From: Cherax quadricarinatus
Taxonomy: Eukaryota > Arthropoda > Malacostraca > Decapoda > Parastacidae
Direction of reading: 5' to 3'
DNA length: 64,000 nt
Assembly (NCBI RefSeq): GCF_038502225.1
Contig: NC_091369.1
Location: forward strand, 3,454,548-3,518,547
A program made the translations under genes and the position numbers. Position 1 is the stretch's first letter. Each line of letters begins with the position of its first letter. Under the pieces are notes generated by a model. That model was given only the letters and a program-made list of their open reading frames with translations, was not told where the DNA came from and did not search any database. This document shows, piece by piece, positions 1 to 13,325 of the stretch.

Positions 1-131
1 GGAGCAAGGGGCTACTAACCCCTTCTCCTGTAAAAATTACTAAATGTAAAAAAGAAACTTAATGAAAGTGTTTCTTCTTTTTCAGGTCTCCCTGCCTCAG
101 TGGGAGATGGTTGGTGTGTTAAAAAAAAAAT
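1..131 (+). mobile_element. RTE-like LINE 3' tail
   Basis: The stretch has the family's 3' signature: GGAGCAAGGGGCTACTAACC, then a GTCTCCCTGCCTCAGTGGG type box and a run of A at 121-130. The same tail follows the LINE RT ORFs at 18083-19488 and 22921-25355. It is truncated by the window start. Confidence 0.7.
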
Positions 132-183
132 CCATTATGTTCATGTACTGTACTGATAAAGCCAGTGGATGGTGAAACATCTA

Positions 184-385
184 CAGTGGTACCTCAAATT
201 TCGAACAGCTCCCAACTTGAACAATTATGTAAGTGTATTTTTGTAAGTGCTTTTGCAAGTGTATTTATGGGGGTCTGAAATGAACTACTCCAATTTACAT
301 TATTCCTTATGGGAACAAATTCGTTCGGTAATGGCACTCGAACAGCCTTCTGGAACGAATTATGGCCGAAATTCAAGGTACAAGT
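184..385. mobile_element. Tigger-like MITE, degenerate right end
   Basis: It starts CAGTGGTACCTCAAATTTCG after a TA and shares its interior (GTAAGTGTATTTTTGTAAGTGC, TCCTTATGGGAAC) with the complete copy at 35697-35899. The right terminus near 375-385 is decayed (AAATTCAAGGTAC instead of the inverted terminus). It is non-coding. Confidence 0.7.
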
Positions 386-629
386 AAAGTTACCCAGATA
401 TTGCACATTGTCTGATTCATCATCTTGTCAGTCCTGAATATCATTGATATACAACGCACTAGTTAACAATGCTCTAATACTATTTATGCATATCTATTAA
501 TGAAAAGAATTATGACCAGTGCTCACTTTGCTTTATCCATAAATTAGCTGGATCATCATTAAGTACAGCTGATATAGTAGCTATATTTGTTAATACCATC
601 TGTTAACAAGTCCATGGATCCAGTGATCC

Positions 630-1130
630 ATAGACTTCAGAATCTCCCAAAAGATCCAAGTCACTGGAAAGACCAACTGTGACAACTCCCATTTTGTATC
701 TGATTTGTAATTTTTTTTTTTATACTACACCTCTCCCCAACACCCTAGCATGTGCTTCTTTTACAACTCAATTTATTTCAATATTAAACAACCATGGTGA
801 CATCACAGATCTCTGTCTAAGACCTAATTTTACTGAAAAATGGACCTCTTTTCTTTCATAATCCCTAACCTGAGGTTCACTCTCCTCATAAAAACTTTTT
901 ACTGCTTTTCTAATGCACTATCTTTTCCATACATTTACAACATCACCACACTGATCTACCCACCCAATCATGTGCTTTTTCTAAATCCATAAATCCAACA
1001 AACAGTTCTTTTCCCTTATCTAAGTATTTTATTGACTTAAATGCTTCAATATAAATACGTGATCTACACATCTACCAATCTTAAATCATCCTTGTTCATC
1101 TACAATCCTACTTTCTGTCTTACTCTCATT
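630..1130 (-). mobile_element. RTE-like LINE fragment, decayed RT
   Basis: On the minus strand this aligns by eye with the RT-coding part of the 22921-25355 LINE, including the blocks for SPWLFNI, NARVLG and SFYE. It is interrupted by stops and small indels. It is an old 5'- and 3'-truncated copy. Confidence 0.65.
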
Positions 1131-1394
1131 CAGTAATAATTATAACTAAAAATATGTGAACCTAGGCGCCTTCACAACTCTTTAATTCTACAATAACTTG
1201 AAACGTGATTTGAGGATTCTCTCGATATTTTGATAAATTTTTCAAAATATCATGGTGTCACATCTTCAGTATTTAATCTACAAATATATAAAATTTCCAG
1301 TGATTGTAACAGTTACTATCTCATTTTAGATATCAATCCAGTCTTCTACCATTCTATGGGGAACTCTGTCTTTACCTATTGGTACTCACCTATT

Positions 1395-1720
1395 TGTGGT
1401 TACTGGGGCTGATTCTCAGATCCTGGCCCCCACCTCTGAACTTGACATTTTACATATTAATTCCCTCTTAGCCTCGAGGACCCTATGATACCTGCTGTTA
1501 CAACTATTTTTGAAGTTTGCTTCCACTTCAAGGTCATTCCAATTCCTGATCACTCTAAAATCCAAGAAATACTTCCTAACATCCCTTTGGCTCATCTGTG
1601 ACCTAAATTTTCAGTGCTGTCCCTGAGTTCCTGCTTCTTGCCTCTCAAACAGCTGTATCATTCTCAAATTCTCTCTCAGCCTCTCTCCTCACCCCAGAAT
1701 ATTAGTTTCTGGCCAGGCTT
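1395..1720 (-). mobile_element. CR1-like LINE 3' fragment
   Basis: The minus strand reads QMSQRDVRKYFLDFRVIRNWNDLEVEANF with stops nearby. This is the C-terminal block also seen at 52141-52430 (MNHRDVRKYFFSHRVFRKWN). It is a truncated, non-functional copy. Confidence 0.6.
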
Positions 1721-2339
1721 CTCACTTCTCTTCTCACCTCTCTTTTTCTTTCTGTATTTTCTCAACTCCCTTATACTTTTATTTGTTTCCTCCCTGCATC
1801 TCTAGTTAAACTAGGGGTTCTCTTTGTATCTGTTGTTTCTACATCTCGGTAAAAAAGCCTGTTCAGCTTCCCTATATTTTCCAGGTAGGTACTCCACCAT
1901 CCCTGACATGTTATCATGCTGCCCTTATCTTCCTATTAGCCAAATATATGACTTTTAGTACTTTTGGTCTTTGTAATTATTTTTTTTTTTTTAGTTTTAT
2001 AGCATTAGAGAAAGGAATATATGAATAATAACCAGACAAACTACTGCCACTTGAAAATCAACTATATAAAACATGGAAACAAGAAGCTTGTATACTGTAC
2101 TACTGACAACCTTCAAAATAGCCTTTAAGACATGTAAACAACAAAATGCTAGAATAAGCTGATCACAAAATATTGACCAAAATTAAAAGTATGCACTGGT
2201 AGTATAGTATCTGCATGTAAAAAGCATGTAGATAAAATGAAGGAAATTAAAGTAGTTAAAATACATATTACAAAATGACTCCAAGAGCCAAGAAACCAGA
2301 GTTATGAAAAAGGATGAAAAGGGTGAAAATATTCTTGTT

Positions 2340-2560
2340 GGTTAAAAGGAGATAGAGGAGACAAAAATATTTTTTTTAATTCTACATATCAATCTTTTCT
2401 CACAAAGGTAGGGAGACCCCAAGAAGAAAAATGAATTAACCTTCACTACCCAGGTGTCTCTCCAAAGTCCAGCGACACAACAATCCGAACAACCCAAAAT
2501 ATCTCCACCCATCTTCCAAGGTACAGGCTTTGATACTTTTCCTCTTTCAACTTTTCCAAA
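2340..2560 (-). mobile_element. RTE-like LINE 3' tail
   Basis: The minus strand carries the tail box GGGTCTCCCTACCTTTGTGA followed by an A-rich end (T-run at 2371-2379). The internal segment is more diverged than in other copies. Confidence 0.5.
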
Positions 2561-2830
2561 GATCAAAGCTGCCCGTTCTTTTATCAGACCATTGGCAGCT
2601 GTTTGACCATGACTTTTGGATCATTACTGGATAGATAAGAGCACCCATTGTAAATAAATTAGGTTAATTCGGTTCAGCCTGTATGAGTTAGATATAGTTA
2701 CAGAGATCTGCCACTACACCAGAAGATCAACATATTTCCTCGAAAATTTGACATGAATCTTTTTGCACCAATATTTTATATTCTATGTATTACAGTTCAG
2801 TATTATGCCATCATTATGTATACTAAATTA

Positions 2831-3156
2831 CAGCCTTTCCTCACTTAATGACAGGGTTCCATTCCTAAGAGTAGGTCAGTAAGCAAATTGGCTGTTAAGC
2901 GAGGAACATACTATACTGGTAGTGAGTTTGTGTCAACCATCTTTAGATATTTTTTAATGCCACCTTTGCACCATTTGTAACATTTCTTGTATATTTTTAA
3001 ATGTTTATACAGTAGTGTACTTTATACCGTAATAAACAGAACAGAGAAAATCAGTTCTAATATACGTACATTACTTGGGTTCGCATACTGGTTGGAGAGC
3101 TGGTCGTATGTCTGACTGGTCGGTAAATGAATATGTCACTAAGTGAGGAGAGGCTG
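2831..3156. mobile_element. MITE family M1, copy 1
   Basis: A 326-bp element with ends CAGCCTTTCCTCACTTAA and TAAGTGAGGAGAGGCTG, flanked by TA on both sides. The interior is shared with 13885-14208 and 43420-43739. TA duplication and CAG ends suggest mobilisation by a Tigger/pogo-type transposase (inference). Confidence 0.8.
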
Positions 3157-3224
3157 TACTATAAATTTCCATTTCAATTTGGTTCCCAGGAAGAATCAAT
3201 ATACTGTTACATTCTGATTCGGTT

Positions 3225-3392
3225 CCATTAGATTTAAAGGAGGGGTCTGGGATATTTGCTGTTTGGAGGAACACATGAACTGTCATATCTGTCTGCCTCT
3301 GCAAAGACAGTGATTATGTGTGAATGATGGTGAAGTGTTTCTTTTTTGGGTCACCCTGGCTTGGTGGGAGACAGCCAGCATGTTAAAAAAAA
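3225..3392 (+). mobile_element. RTE-like LINE 3' tail
   Basis: AAAGGAGGGGTCTGGGATAT begins the common 3'-UTR block. TGGGTCACCCTGGCTTGGTG and an A-run at 3385-3392 end it. Confidence 0.7.
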
Positions 3393-4599
3393 ATTATTCT
3401 ATTCTAAAAAGTTCTATTCAGTATCTGGTTACAAGCCTAACCTAAGTTGGCCAAACAGCAAACCTGACTGCGGTGTGACACAGAGTACATGTATATACTG
3501 TAGCAAAAACAACAAATGTTAAATATTAAAAAAACTCTAATATTTCTCAAGGATTTCCAAATAATAATGGTGCTATTTCTACTCAGGATTGTAATAATAC
3601 ATCTGGTTTATATGCTGGTACTTAGGGCACCAAATATTAAGATCAAATGGGAACACACTAACCCTAACATACACTGATATTAGCTGTGGGCCTTGCCAAG
3701 CACCCAACATGAGCTCCATGTAAGAGCAGTGGTGAGCATGTTAAAATCTTGCACATTCCTCAAAAAAAAAACAATTAATAATGCTGCTAATTTTACTGGT
3801 TTGTATACAGGTGCCTGCTAAGGCATAAAATAACAAGGAAAATAAAAATCTAAAGTGTTATGCCAGAGTAACAAACATGACACAAATTTCAAACTTTTCA
3901 TGCCTGCTACTATCTCAAATGATGCATGTACTGTATAAATGTTAGTGTATTTGGGAGAAGGCAACAATTACTATTCCATATTTTTTCCTTCTGGAGCTCT
4001 CATTTCATAATGTTTTCTGCCCTGATAGATCTGGACTGTTAATGTTGCATATTATTATACAGAAGTACCTACTGTATAATGTAGAATGTTTACCAAACAG
4101 TACAATTTTTGACAGATACTGTTGGACAGCCCTTCTGAAACTGCAATGACTCTTGATCAATGGCTATTAATATACCAGCAATCCACTGCAGTAAGAAGCT
4201 AATACTTTTCTCTCATTTGGATTTTCCCAAATAAAAACCTGAATTATTACTCATTCAGAAAATTTTAATTTCAGACAGCATTTGGAGTTAAAAAACAACA
4301 ACAAAAATGTTCTGTTTTATTTGAAAAATTCTTAACTCAAAGAGATTTTGCCTAAATAAAAGTCTGAATTTTAATTCCTATAAATCTAGGAAAACTTGAA
4401 TTTTAATAATTCCAAGTACAAAATACACTATGAATCTGGGAGAATTTTGAATAACATTTGTGAATATGAGAGATTCCTGCACAAAATTAAAAATTTGCCT
4501 AATTTTCTTTTATACTGTTGATAAATAATTTTTTTTATTTATTTCTTTGTCTTATGAACACACAAGATTACAGGTACATCTTGCTGCTTCTACTTGCAC

Positions 4600-5070
4600 C
4601 TAGTTCATACTACACAGAAGTATGCAACAAAGCTAGTTCCAGAGCTAAGGGCAATGAGCTATGAGATAAGGCTAAAGGAATTGAATAATGACCCTAGAAG
4701 ACAGAAAGACCAAGGGAGACATGCCAACATACAAAATACTCAGAGGAAATGATAGGGCAGACAGTGATAGTCTGTTTGATAGGTGGGAAACAGGTGTTCA
4801 GAGCAACAGTTGGAAGTTAAAGATACAGATGAGTCACAGAGATGTCAGGAGTAATTTTTCAGTTTTAGGGTGGTTGGTAAGTGGAATAACCTCAAAGAAG
4901 AAGAGGTGGAGGCAGACTCACTAAATATTTTTAAGATTAGGTACTAAAGAGCCCAAAAGGCTAGGAGAGAGTGAATCTGGAAAGTGGCAGGTTGAGAGGA
5001 GGGACCAGGAGCTATGACTTGACCCCTGCAACTACAGATAGGCAAGTACATGCAGTTGCACATGTAAGTA
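4600..5070 (+). mobile_element. CR1-like LINE 3' end
   Basis: Translated pieces MTLEDRKTKGDMPTYKILR, LFDRWETG and SWKLKIQMSHRDVRSN match the C-terminal block of the CR1-like family. They are followed by its 3' UTR (GACTTGACCCCTGCAACTAC, 5018 on). It has frame breaks and no complete ORF. Confidence 0.75.
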
Positions 5071-5189
5071 TATACACATTCATCCAAGTTTTATTCTAAT
5101 CTCATAATAGTTCACGTTCTTAGTGTTTTCTTTGCATCTCTATGGAGAAATGGGCAAGAATTCTTCCTCCACATACAATTCGTGTCATA

Positions 5190-5473
5190 AAAAGCAACTG
5201 AAATGCCGGGAGCAAAGGGACAGTAACCCCCGTCTCCTATATGAGTGTGAGCACGGTAACATTTTTAAAGAATTCAAGGAAACAGGTTAGCTGGGCTTAA
5301 GTGATTGCAAGAAGGAGGGGTAGAGATTTTGCAGTTTGGAAGGTCACCTGAACTGTGATGTCACCATGCTTTTGGCATGACTGATTGAATGAATGACAGT
5401 GAAAGTGTTTTCCTCTTAGTCAGGTCACCCAGCCTTGGTGGGAGATGGCTGGTGTCTTGAAAAAAAAAAAAAA
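5190..5473 (+). mobile_element. RTE-like LINE 3' end
   Basis: Contains ATGCCGGGAGCAAAGGGAC, the GAGTGTGAGCACGGTAACAT segment and the terminal GGTCACCCAGCCTTGGTGGG box with an A-run at 5460-5473. The order of blocks matches other tails. Confidence 0.7.
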
Positions 5474-5479
5474 TCCTTT

Positions 5480-8400
5480 GCTGATATAAAGATATTTCAG
5501 TCAAGAAGTATGTGATGAAGTGGATTAAAAAATGAAGATATTCACTGATAAATAATGAAAATGTAGTGAAGAAACAAAAAATATGTAATTCTATTATATA
5601 GTCTCCATTCTTTATAGCCATTAAAGGTAGGTTAATGCACAATGTTGTAGTCTTAAAGGTATGATAATCTAAGGCATTAAAGGAAGACACAATATTGTAT
5701 GAGTTTTAAATGGGAAACTTTGCAATAAAGTAGTTTTCATATATACTGTAATTAGATTTACTTAAATAATAACAAGAATTTGCTGTCAGTCAGAAAGAAG
5801 TCAAAAAAAAGGGCAGAAAAAAAGTAAATGCCATTCACAACAATACCAATAAAGATTTCGCATTATACGAGTTTCAGAATGCCCCACTAATGTAGAGGAA
5901 ATTATGATCAGCCCCTTGTAGACAATCTTAAAATACTGAATTCGTCATGCACTAACACACTGCAGCTTTTTTCTGCTAAGGATATTATGCAGTTATATTT
6001 TCATGCCAGCATCCAGATGTCATTTCCCATGAGAGCTTGAAGACAACTGTCACAGTGAGGATATAATAATCAGCAGCAATACTGTGGTAAATGCATCTTG
6101 AATTATAAGAACACAAAGATTAACAGCCCCAAATATTCAGAGATATTAATTTTTGTTAATGATGCAAAGGATATGCATTTAAATTCCAAATAAAAGTAAC
6201 TTTTGAGTGCAAAAAAATTAAAAGGTAAACAGGAAAAACAAATATTTAAAATATTTAGATATCACGTGTGTTCTTCGTCAGTCATAAATGGTGACAGCAT
6301 AAAATGTATTTTAAACATAGTCGCAAAACAATACCAACAAACAATACCAGAAGCTCATCAAACATTTCAAAAGGAGTTCCACAGACTTGTTAGCTCAAAT
6401 ATTCATGTGACAACATTTTTTTTTTCCTAGAATTCGAGTGTTGGGATTTTGTAAAGGATTTGGTTAATTCATCTGTCAATCCATTTCAGTGGAATTTTGC
6501 AAAACTTTGATGATAATTTCCCATTATGATACAAATGTGTGAGGACTGTACTATTATTTCTGGCCTTGCCAACCAGTGATTAAGATAAGGGCAATAGGTA
6601 AAAAATGCACAAAAAGCCTGAAGATTAGCAATAGCACACTATCAAGTTTATTCTAGCATTTTGAGTACACTAAGACAAATTATATAGAAAGCTAAATACT
6701 TTAAGAAGAACAATGGTTAAATGACTGAGTAAAGTTAACAATGCAAAAGAAGTAAAAGCAGGAGTTACAAGGCAAATGTGAAATAACTAAAAGTTTCATT
6801 AAGTCAACAGTACTAACCAGCTGATGCTTCTTTTCCCGAAAAAATTATATTTGCCAAGATTGGCATTGTTAATAAACTCTGGAAGGGATTTACAATCACA
6901 ATTGTAAACCATCATAAAAATCCACTAAAGCATAGAAATATTACATAGAATATAAAAAGTTATAACAGGCAAAGGAGCAGGTGAAGAGGATGACAAAAGG
7001 GTTGTTAAATATTTATACAAAATATTATTTTGAGAAATCAACCAAACAGAACTGGGGATTTGCACTAACAAGGATTTATCCTCCATTTCTCCCTCCTGGA
7101 ATTCATTTCTCTTGTATATGATGAAATTGCTACCTCTCTCAGGAGAACTTTTTGCATTAGGTTTGCATGAACACATTCCATTAAATTCAATTACTAAAGG
7201 TAAATGCATGCCATCCCAAGCTGTTAAGTATAACCATGCCATACCAAGCATCAAGGTACATTCATGCTAAGCAAAGCTTTAAGTTCATCTGGCTGCTAAT
7301 TTTTGGCAAGGAAAATCCCATCTGCTTCACAAATGTCCACATAAATGAGAGAGATACCGTTCCATCTCACTCAGTAATGAATCCAGACCCAAGTATGGGT
7401 TAACTCGCAAATACATTCCTGCTCTTGTACTGAGAAAGTAGCAAATATAGTATTGATGGAAGCCTAATCCACTCAATTTTTTTTTTTTTTACAGATGTAA
7501 CAGGTAATGGATGGAGACACAAAAACCATGGCAATAAAGATAAAATATGTCAATAGTAGTAGGTAACCAATGTATAAAAAAATAAACATTAACTAATCAC
7601 AGACCTTACTAAGCCCTAGTATAGAAAAAATAAAAATATGTTATTAAATATGGTATATATCACTGAAAATTATAGTATTATAATACAGCAGGCCAATTAG
7701 CCTTCCATCATCCACTGATGATTATCCATGGAACTATAAATGCTGCTGTTCCTTATAAACAAGGAAAAGCAACATTTGTTTTGAGCACCACTTGTGAAAC
7801 TGCAAATCATTCTCTTTAATAACACTTAATTTAAATGTTTCCTGTTTTAATCCATATTCAACATATTTCTGCAACCCTGAGAATGCTAGCTGAGGTGATC
7901 CTTAACTTTTTTGTAAATGTTTTAGTTTTAATACTAAGAAAATAAATATGCTTTACTAAATGGACAACTACACCAGATAGCAGAATTCTCCAGCAATTTA
8001 TTTTACTATTAATGTTTGAGACTGAAAGAATAAAATCAACCAACAACTATTGTTTGACATATGGAGGTACAAGGTAGGTGAATTAATGGTGTTCAACTGC
8101 ACCCATACAAAATTTGTTACTCTTAAAGAGAATATGGATATCACTATTACTGAGTTACTCTGCTTTTAATTTCTTAACTTTTAAATTTGTCTATATGACA
8201 CTTCTCTTACAATCAATGGAAACATGACAAATACAAAATATTTTTCTTGCATTTAACCCATGACCACCTCATTATTTTAAATTAAAAGGAACGACTTTTT
8301 ACCAGCTGATTTCGCTATCACCGATGTGAAGCAACTGAAGTTCGGCAAACAAAAGTAATTACGTATACATATAAAGATTAAGGTTTCCCCTCGGTAAAGT

Positions 8401-8700
8401 TATATAAAGGAAAACAAATGGAGAAGATCGATGATTTGGTGCCATTTGAAAGATGCAAATCTAAAAATATCTGCATATGTTACTCTAAGTCTAAAAAGTT
8501 TTTTTTACTTTTAATTAGATCTCAGAATGCAGATATACAAACTGCATATACACACTGGCTCAATTTTGTGAATTGAGTGCATTATCAAGGATAAACTTTT
8601 CTAATGTTTTAAATATTTTCACCAAGATTTTTTGTTATGAAGTTTATTATCTTGCTCTAAATCACGAAGCTAATTCACAATTATCTTGCACAAACTGAAA
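5480..8700. other. Intronic AT-rich sequence, nothing recognised
   Basis: Only short, unsupported ORFs with no recognisable domain. No DLG5 coding block was seen on the minus strand and no clear repeat family beyond short A/T runs. Confidence 0.5.
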
Positions 8701-9400
8701 ATTAAAACAGGATGACATTTCAGTTGGTCCTGAACCATTATCAAGTTGCAATTCAGAAATCAGGTCAGACCACAGGGTGGTGAAGAGACAACCAGGGTTA
8801 GGTTAAGTTGCACGTGTTCTGGATATTAGAGCATATGACCACATACTGCAGAGGACAACACCTAGAAAAACACAATCAAGGCTGTGGTTCATGTTAGGAA
8901 TGTTGTGTATAAGATAAATTCAACAAGTCACTGTCTATGAAGGTTAGAATAGTAGATAATTTTGGAAGACTATCAACTTATGGGACAATCAACATGACAG
9001 TAGAGAGAGAGATTGGGTAGAAAGGGACAGTGATGTTAAGAAGTATACCATCAAGGTTGGCCTGTGACCGGGCTTCAGGAGCAGAAAAGACTAAAAACTC
9101 GTCAAAGGTAAGGTATATCAAAAATATATCTCAGGGTGGCCAGGAATTTGAATGATCTCAATGAAAAAAAATTGGTGGAAGGCAGTCTCCATACATAGTT
9201 TTAAGAGCAGGTATTACTAAGCTCATGAGGCTAGGAGGATCAAATCTGGCAAGTGGCAAGGTAAGGGGCAGTGCCAGGAGCTAAGACTTGACCCCTGCAA
9301 CTACATATATATGAGTTGGTTGTATGTTATTAAGCCTATCAGAAAGAGTGTAGTCACATTCACCAATGTATTGGAGAGGGTAATAAAAATCAGGAGAAAA
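8700..9400. repeat. Unclassified repeat with nested CR1-like tails
   Basis: 8717-8990 and 9304-9390 resemble 34720-35110 (shared TTTCAGT...GGTCCTGAACCA type start and a common ACCAATG...ATTGGA end). Between them, 9050-9330 carries two CR1-like 3' tails (CGGGCTTCAGGAGCAGAAAA; TGACCCCTGCAACTAC). This reads as one old repeat interrupted by LINE 3' ends. Confidence 0.45.
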
Positions 9401-9579
9401 TAAATATCTGTAGCATCAACAGCAAAATTATGAATCGGAAAGCTTCGAAACTTATTGCTTTGATGAAATACAAGATTGATTATCCAGAGAGTGAAGTGTT
9501 AATAAGATTCTGTACATTAGAAATATGGAAAAGACAAAGTACAAGTGTTTTCCCTAGAGAGGTGGATGTATAGAAAAAA

Positions 9580-10035
9580 CACTTTTTCGAATAATACACA
9601 AATAACCCAAGCACATAGGAGAGAGAAGATTCCTACCACTATTACTTCTACTACCAGCCTTACCACTACAACCACTTCTTTTTCTTCCTCTCTTGGTCCC
9701 ATCCTTGTCCCCCTTGTCTATATATATATATAGGCTTCCTCACTCTTTTGTACTCTACTTGACATGAATGTTCACCCTGCCCGTCATAGGGCTGTAAACG
9801 GTACATCACTTGTACAAACTCTGACTCCTTTGGGAGCCACTGCCAGGTCACCACAAGGAGAAAACCTGGGCCAGGACCTGTCCTGGCAAACCTACATGAA
9901 CATCTCTTTTATGTTAGCATGACTTTGTAAATGGTCAAAGCCAGGCTGTAATGTTGTAAGCTTCTTTTTCCTATGTGTGAGTTATCTGGGCATTGTTCCA
10001 TGGTACTGTGCCTTTTTGTTCTACCTTTTTGAACA
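9580..10035. repeat. Foldback-type repeat (GCACATAGGAGAGAG family)
   Basis: The left end has ACACAAATAACCCAAGCACA then TAGGAGAGAGAAG. The right end has its inverted counterpart (CTTCTTTTTCCTATGTGTGA, then ATTGTTCCATGGTACTGTGC). The same ends occur at 36841-37020, 41560-41700 and 48810-48939. The interior here is longer and includes CTGGGCCAGGACCTGTCCTG at about 9867. Confidence 0.5.
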
Positions 10036-10869
10036 AGTATGCAGTTATGAAACTAGTAAGACAGCAAAAATTATATAATGAACTGCAAAGAATTGGGATT
10101 TCAGAGCCAAGAAACTGAGGATCATGCATACAGAGGACAGAGAGGAAGAGAGAAATAACAAGTCATTTAGTAGACTGTGCATAACAGGAAATTAAATAAG
10201 TGTGCATGTTACTGTGCATTAGTTTGCAGTAGACAGAAAAAGATGACAAAGCAGTGGACATGAATATCAAGAGAAGGAAAGAGGGTAATAAAATTTCTAT
10301 TCGGCTTTAAACATAACAGTCAGAACAACACTGCTAGGAGCAACATGAAAGGGTTGGGAAAAATTCAGTCACTAAATTAGAGAGGGCATCAACTACAATC
10401 CTCAGTTCCACAATTCTGAAACTTGAATTCTTCACAGTTCATTGTCTCATCTGGCTATCCTCCTATACACCACAAACTCTCTCTAGTCTCATGCTAAAAG
10501 AGCTTAATTATCACCTAACCCTCCTGCTCCAGTGATGACACCTGAACTTTGTCTTTTGTATACTTTCTAGTTTGCAAAATTTTAATACTCTTCACCCACT
10601 GGATATTAAAAGTACATTACGTCAAACTTGTACACTTTGAATCTGGTTCCCCCTAATGCTTCCTTTACCATCTGCAATATGTTAAACTGGCAGCTCCCTT
10701 TCTGACAAACTTAAAGAAAAGAAAAAGATGTGCTTATCTTGCTGATATAATGCTATTTTCTTTCATGCTAGGGAGCAAAACCATCATAGGTAGGTCCTCT
10801 TCCAAAATTATCCATCTCTGTCATATTACATCAGCCCTTATCCACAACATCCTAAATACAAGTCTGGTG

Positions 10870-11600
10870 AGCAGCAACCTTAAACCAAGACAGCAATGCC
10901 TAAGCGTACGTAATAAGGCAAATAGATTACTGGGTTTTATATCAAGAAGTGTAAGCAACAGAAGTCCAGAGGTCATACTGCAGCTTTATACATCATTAGT
11001 AAGGCCTCACCTAGATTATGCAGCTCAGTTCTGGTCTCCATATTACAGAATGGATATAAATTCGTTAGAAAACATTCAGCGTAGGATGACTAAATTAATA
11101 CATAGCATTAGAAATCTTCCTTATGAAGAAAGATTGAAGACTCTTAAGTTACATTCACTTGTTAGACGAAGAATGAGGGGAGACCTGATCGAAGTGTATA
11201 AGTGAAAAGATAGGTATTAATAAAGGGGATATTAATAAGGTCTTGAGGATGTCTCTCCAAGAGAGAACCCGCAGTAATGGATTTAAATTAGATAAGTTTA
11301 GATTTAGAAAGGACATAGGAAAGTATTGGTTTGGAAATAAGGTAGTTGATGAGTGGAACAGTCTACCTAGTTGGGTTATTGAGGCTGGGACTTTGGGTAG
11401 TTTCAAATTTAGGTTGGATAAGTACATGAGTGGGAGGGGTTGGATTTGAGTGGGACTTTCACATCAGAGCTTATTTCTTGGGTAGCATTGAAAATTGGGT
11501 TGGGCAAATGTTTTGTTAGTGGGATGAATTGTAAAGGACCTGCCTAGTATGGGCCAACAGGCCTCCTGCAGTGTTCCTCCTTTCTTATGTTCTTATGTAA
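10870..11600 (+). mobile_element. CR1/L2-like LINE 3' end
   Basis: Translation gives NKANRLLGFISRSVSNRSPE, LYTSLVRPHLDYAAQFWSPY, NIQRRMTKLI, LRRR-type RRRMRGDLIEVYK. After a stop and frame change it gives FRKDIGKYWFGNKVVDEWNSLP and FKFRLDKYM. The 3' UTR ends with GGGCCAACAGGCCTCCTGCA and the repeated octamer TTCTTATG. This is the thumb/C-terminal part of a non-LTR RT; the catalytic core is missing. It is a 5'-truncated pseudogene. Confidence 0.8.
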
Positions 11601-13125
11601 ACCCTGGCTGTTTTTTGACAGATACTTAAGACTCACAAAGTGGACAGTGAAATGTTTTAATATTCAAAATGTGCATGACTTGAAAAGACTTTGGCTGTCC
11701 CTTCATCTCCCTATGTAATAATGTGAAAATTGATTTTCTCCCATTTCTTTCTCACTTGCAACTTGATAATGGTCCAAGACTTACTGAAATATTGTCAAAT
11801 TTTCATTTTCGACTTGTACAACAATTGTGAACTGTTTAGCCATGGTACTGTGATTTATTCTCCATGATGTTAATGCTACAGAAAACTGAAAAACAAAAAA
11901 AAAAGCTTCATTTCCTGAAGCCCTAGTCAGTCAACTGCAATAACACAAGCACCATAACTGTATTTTAAAAAGTGAGAATCATTATTAACATAAATACTGA
12001 AGAGGATGCCACCCTCTCAGTAATGGATTATGGTACATACCATGATAGACAATTCTTAATTAACTACCCCCAGTGATATTCCCAGATATAGATAACACCT
12101 AAATGTCATACAGATTATATTATTAATCTGTCATTAAGGCTCATTAACACTATTAGATTGTGCAGTCGACATGAAACAATCAAAATAAGCACCATTAACC
12201 GATACGTACTTTCTTTTCACTTGCCACGTGGTTATAAAGTTCAAATGAGCAATCCTCTTTTGAAGTACGATTACGTCAGCTATCATAATTACAAAATATT
12301 AAAAATACTTCCAAACAGCTTGAAAATTAACAATGACATACATCTTAAATAATGTGACAATTCCATTGATGCAAAATGCTCGATTAAAACCTGAATTGCT
12401 TTCCAGAATTTCAGGTTCTAATACTGTATACCCATCTTATTAATGTTTTACAAATTTTGCTATAATTCACATTGTTTCACTGTACGATGTGTGTTTCTTT
12501 GCAATGGTAGAATCTCATTCTGCATTGGCTTTAGGTCTCAGTGATGTAGAAATTTATTTTAAACAATCAGATATTAATGCATGCTGGTAATTTTTTTTTT
12601 CTTGCTCATGGTAGCTATTTATTGGAAAACTATTACTGATTAACCCATAAATAAAATTTTGATTTAATGGAAATAATATAGATAATACTTTTCAGCAATT
12701 TGCCTAATTTTAGCAAGTTCTCAATTTTGTTAAGAAAGATGATTATCCCATAAATAAAATTCTGATTTAATGGAAATTAACATTCATAATTTTTTTAGCA
12801 ATTTACCTAATTTTTTCAATTTGTTAACTTTAAGAAAGATATAAGAATTCTTTGATAATTTCCTGGTGACAGAAACACAACTTCAGAATCTTAGCAATAT
12901 TTGTATTGCCTTCTTCAGAAATTTAGAGAGAAAAAATATATCTTCTTCACTAAACAGAGATATGCAAGTGCACTAGCTCGTCTTCAGAAACTCGAATACA
13001 GAAGTGTACTATAAATAATCCCTGATTATACAAGTCTACTGTAATGTCTGTAGCCAACATGTGCAATGCATATTATCTACTGACTAACATTATTCATCTT
13101 GGAATCACAATGATTTAAGAATCAC
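11600..13125. other. Intron sequence, nothing recognised
   Basis: AT-rich. A short imperfect duplication is visible at about 12650 and 12745 (CATAAATAAAATTTTGATTT and its near copy). No coding signal was recognised. Confidence 0.5.
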
Positions 13126-13278
13126 CTCTTTGCTTGAATCATTAGTGGTCTGTTCAATTGTCTTGATCTTTTTACTGGCCTGAGATAGTTCCTCCTGAAG
13201 CTTGTCCATCTCCTTGTGCACAGTGTCACGCTCACTCATAACCAGTGTATATTCTTGCATGGCTGCATTCCTCTCTTC
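13126..13278 (-). CDS. DLG5: DLG5-like exon H
   Basis: The exon is 153 bp (51 codons), phase 0 at both ends. The acceptor is TGTCTGCCACAG/GAA; the donor is AAAGAG/GTGATT, which is weak. It begins EERNAAMQEYTLVMSERD and continues KEMDKLQEELSQASKK, a clear match to EERDAVYSEYKLIMSERD and ELDKLQTEVELAESK of DLG5. No further DLG5 exon was recognised in positions 1-13125. Confidence 0.9.
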
Positions 13279-13325
13279 CTGTGGCAGACACACTTTCTTA
13301 TTAATTCATAACCACTTCACAAACA

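Noticed and set aside
6925..7254. 109-codon minus-strand ORF, checked as a possible next DLG5 exon
   Set aside because: No heptad pattern and no match to the DLG5 segment expected after exon H.
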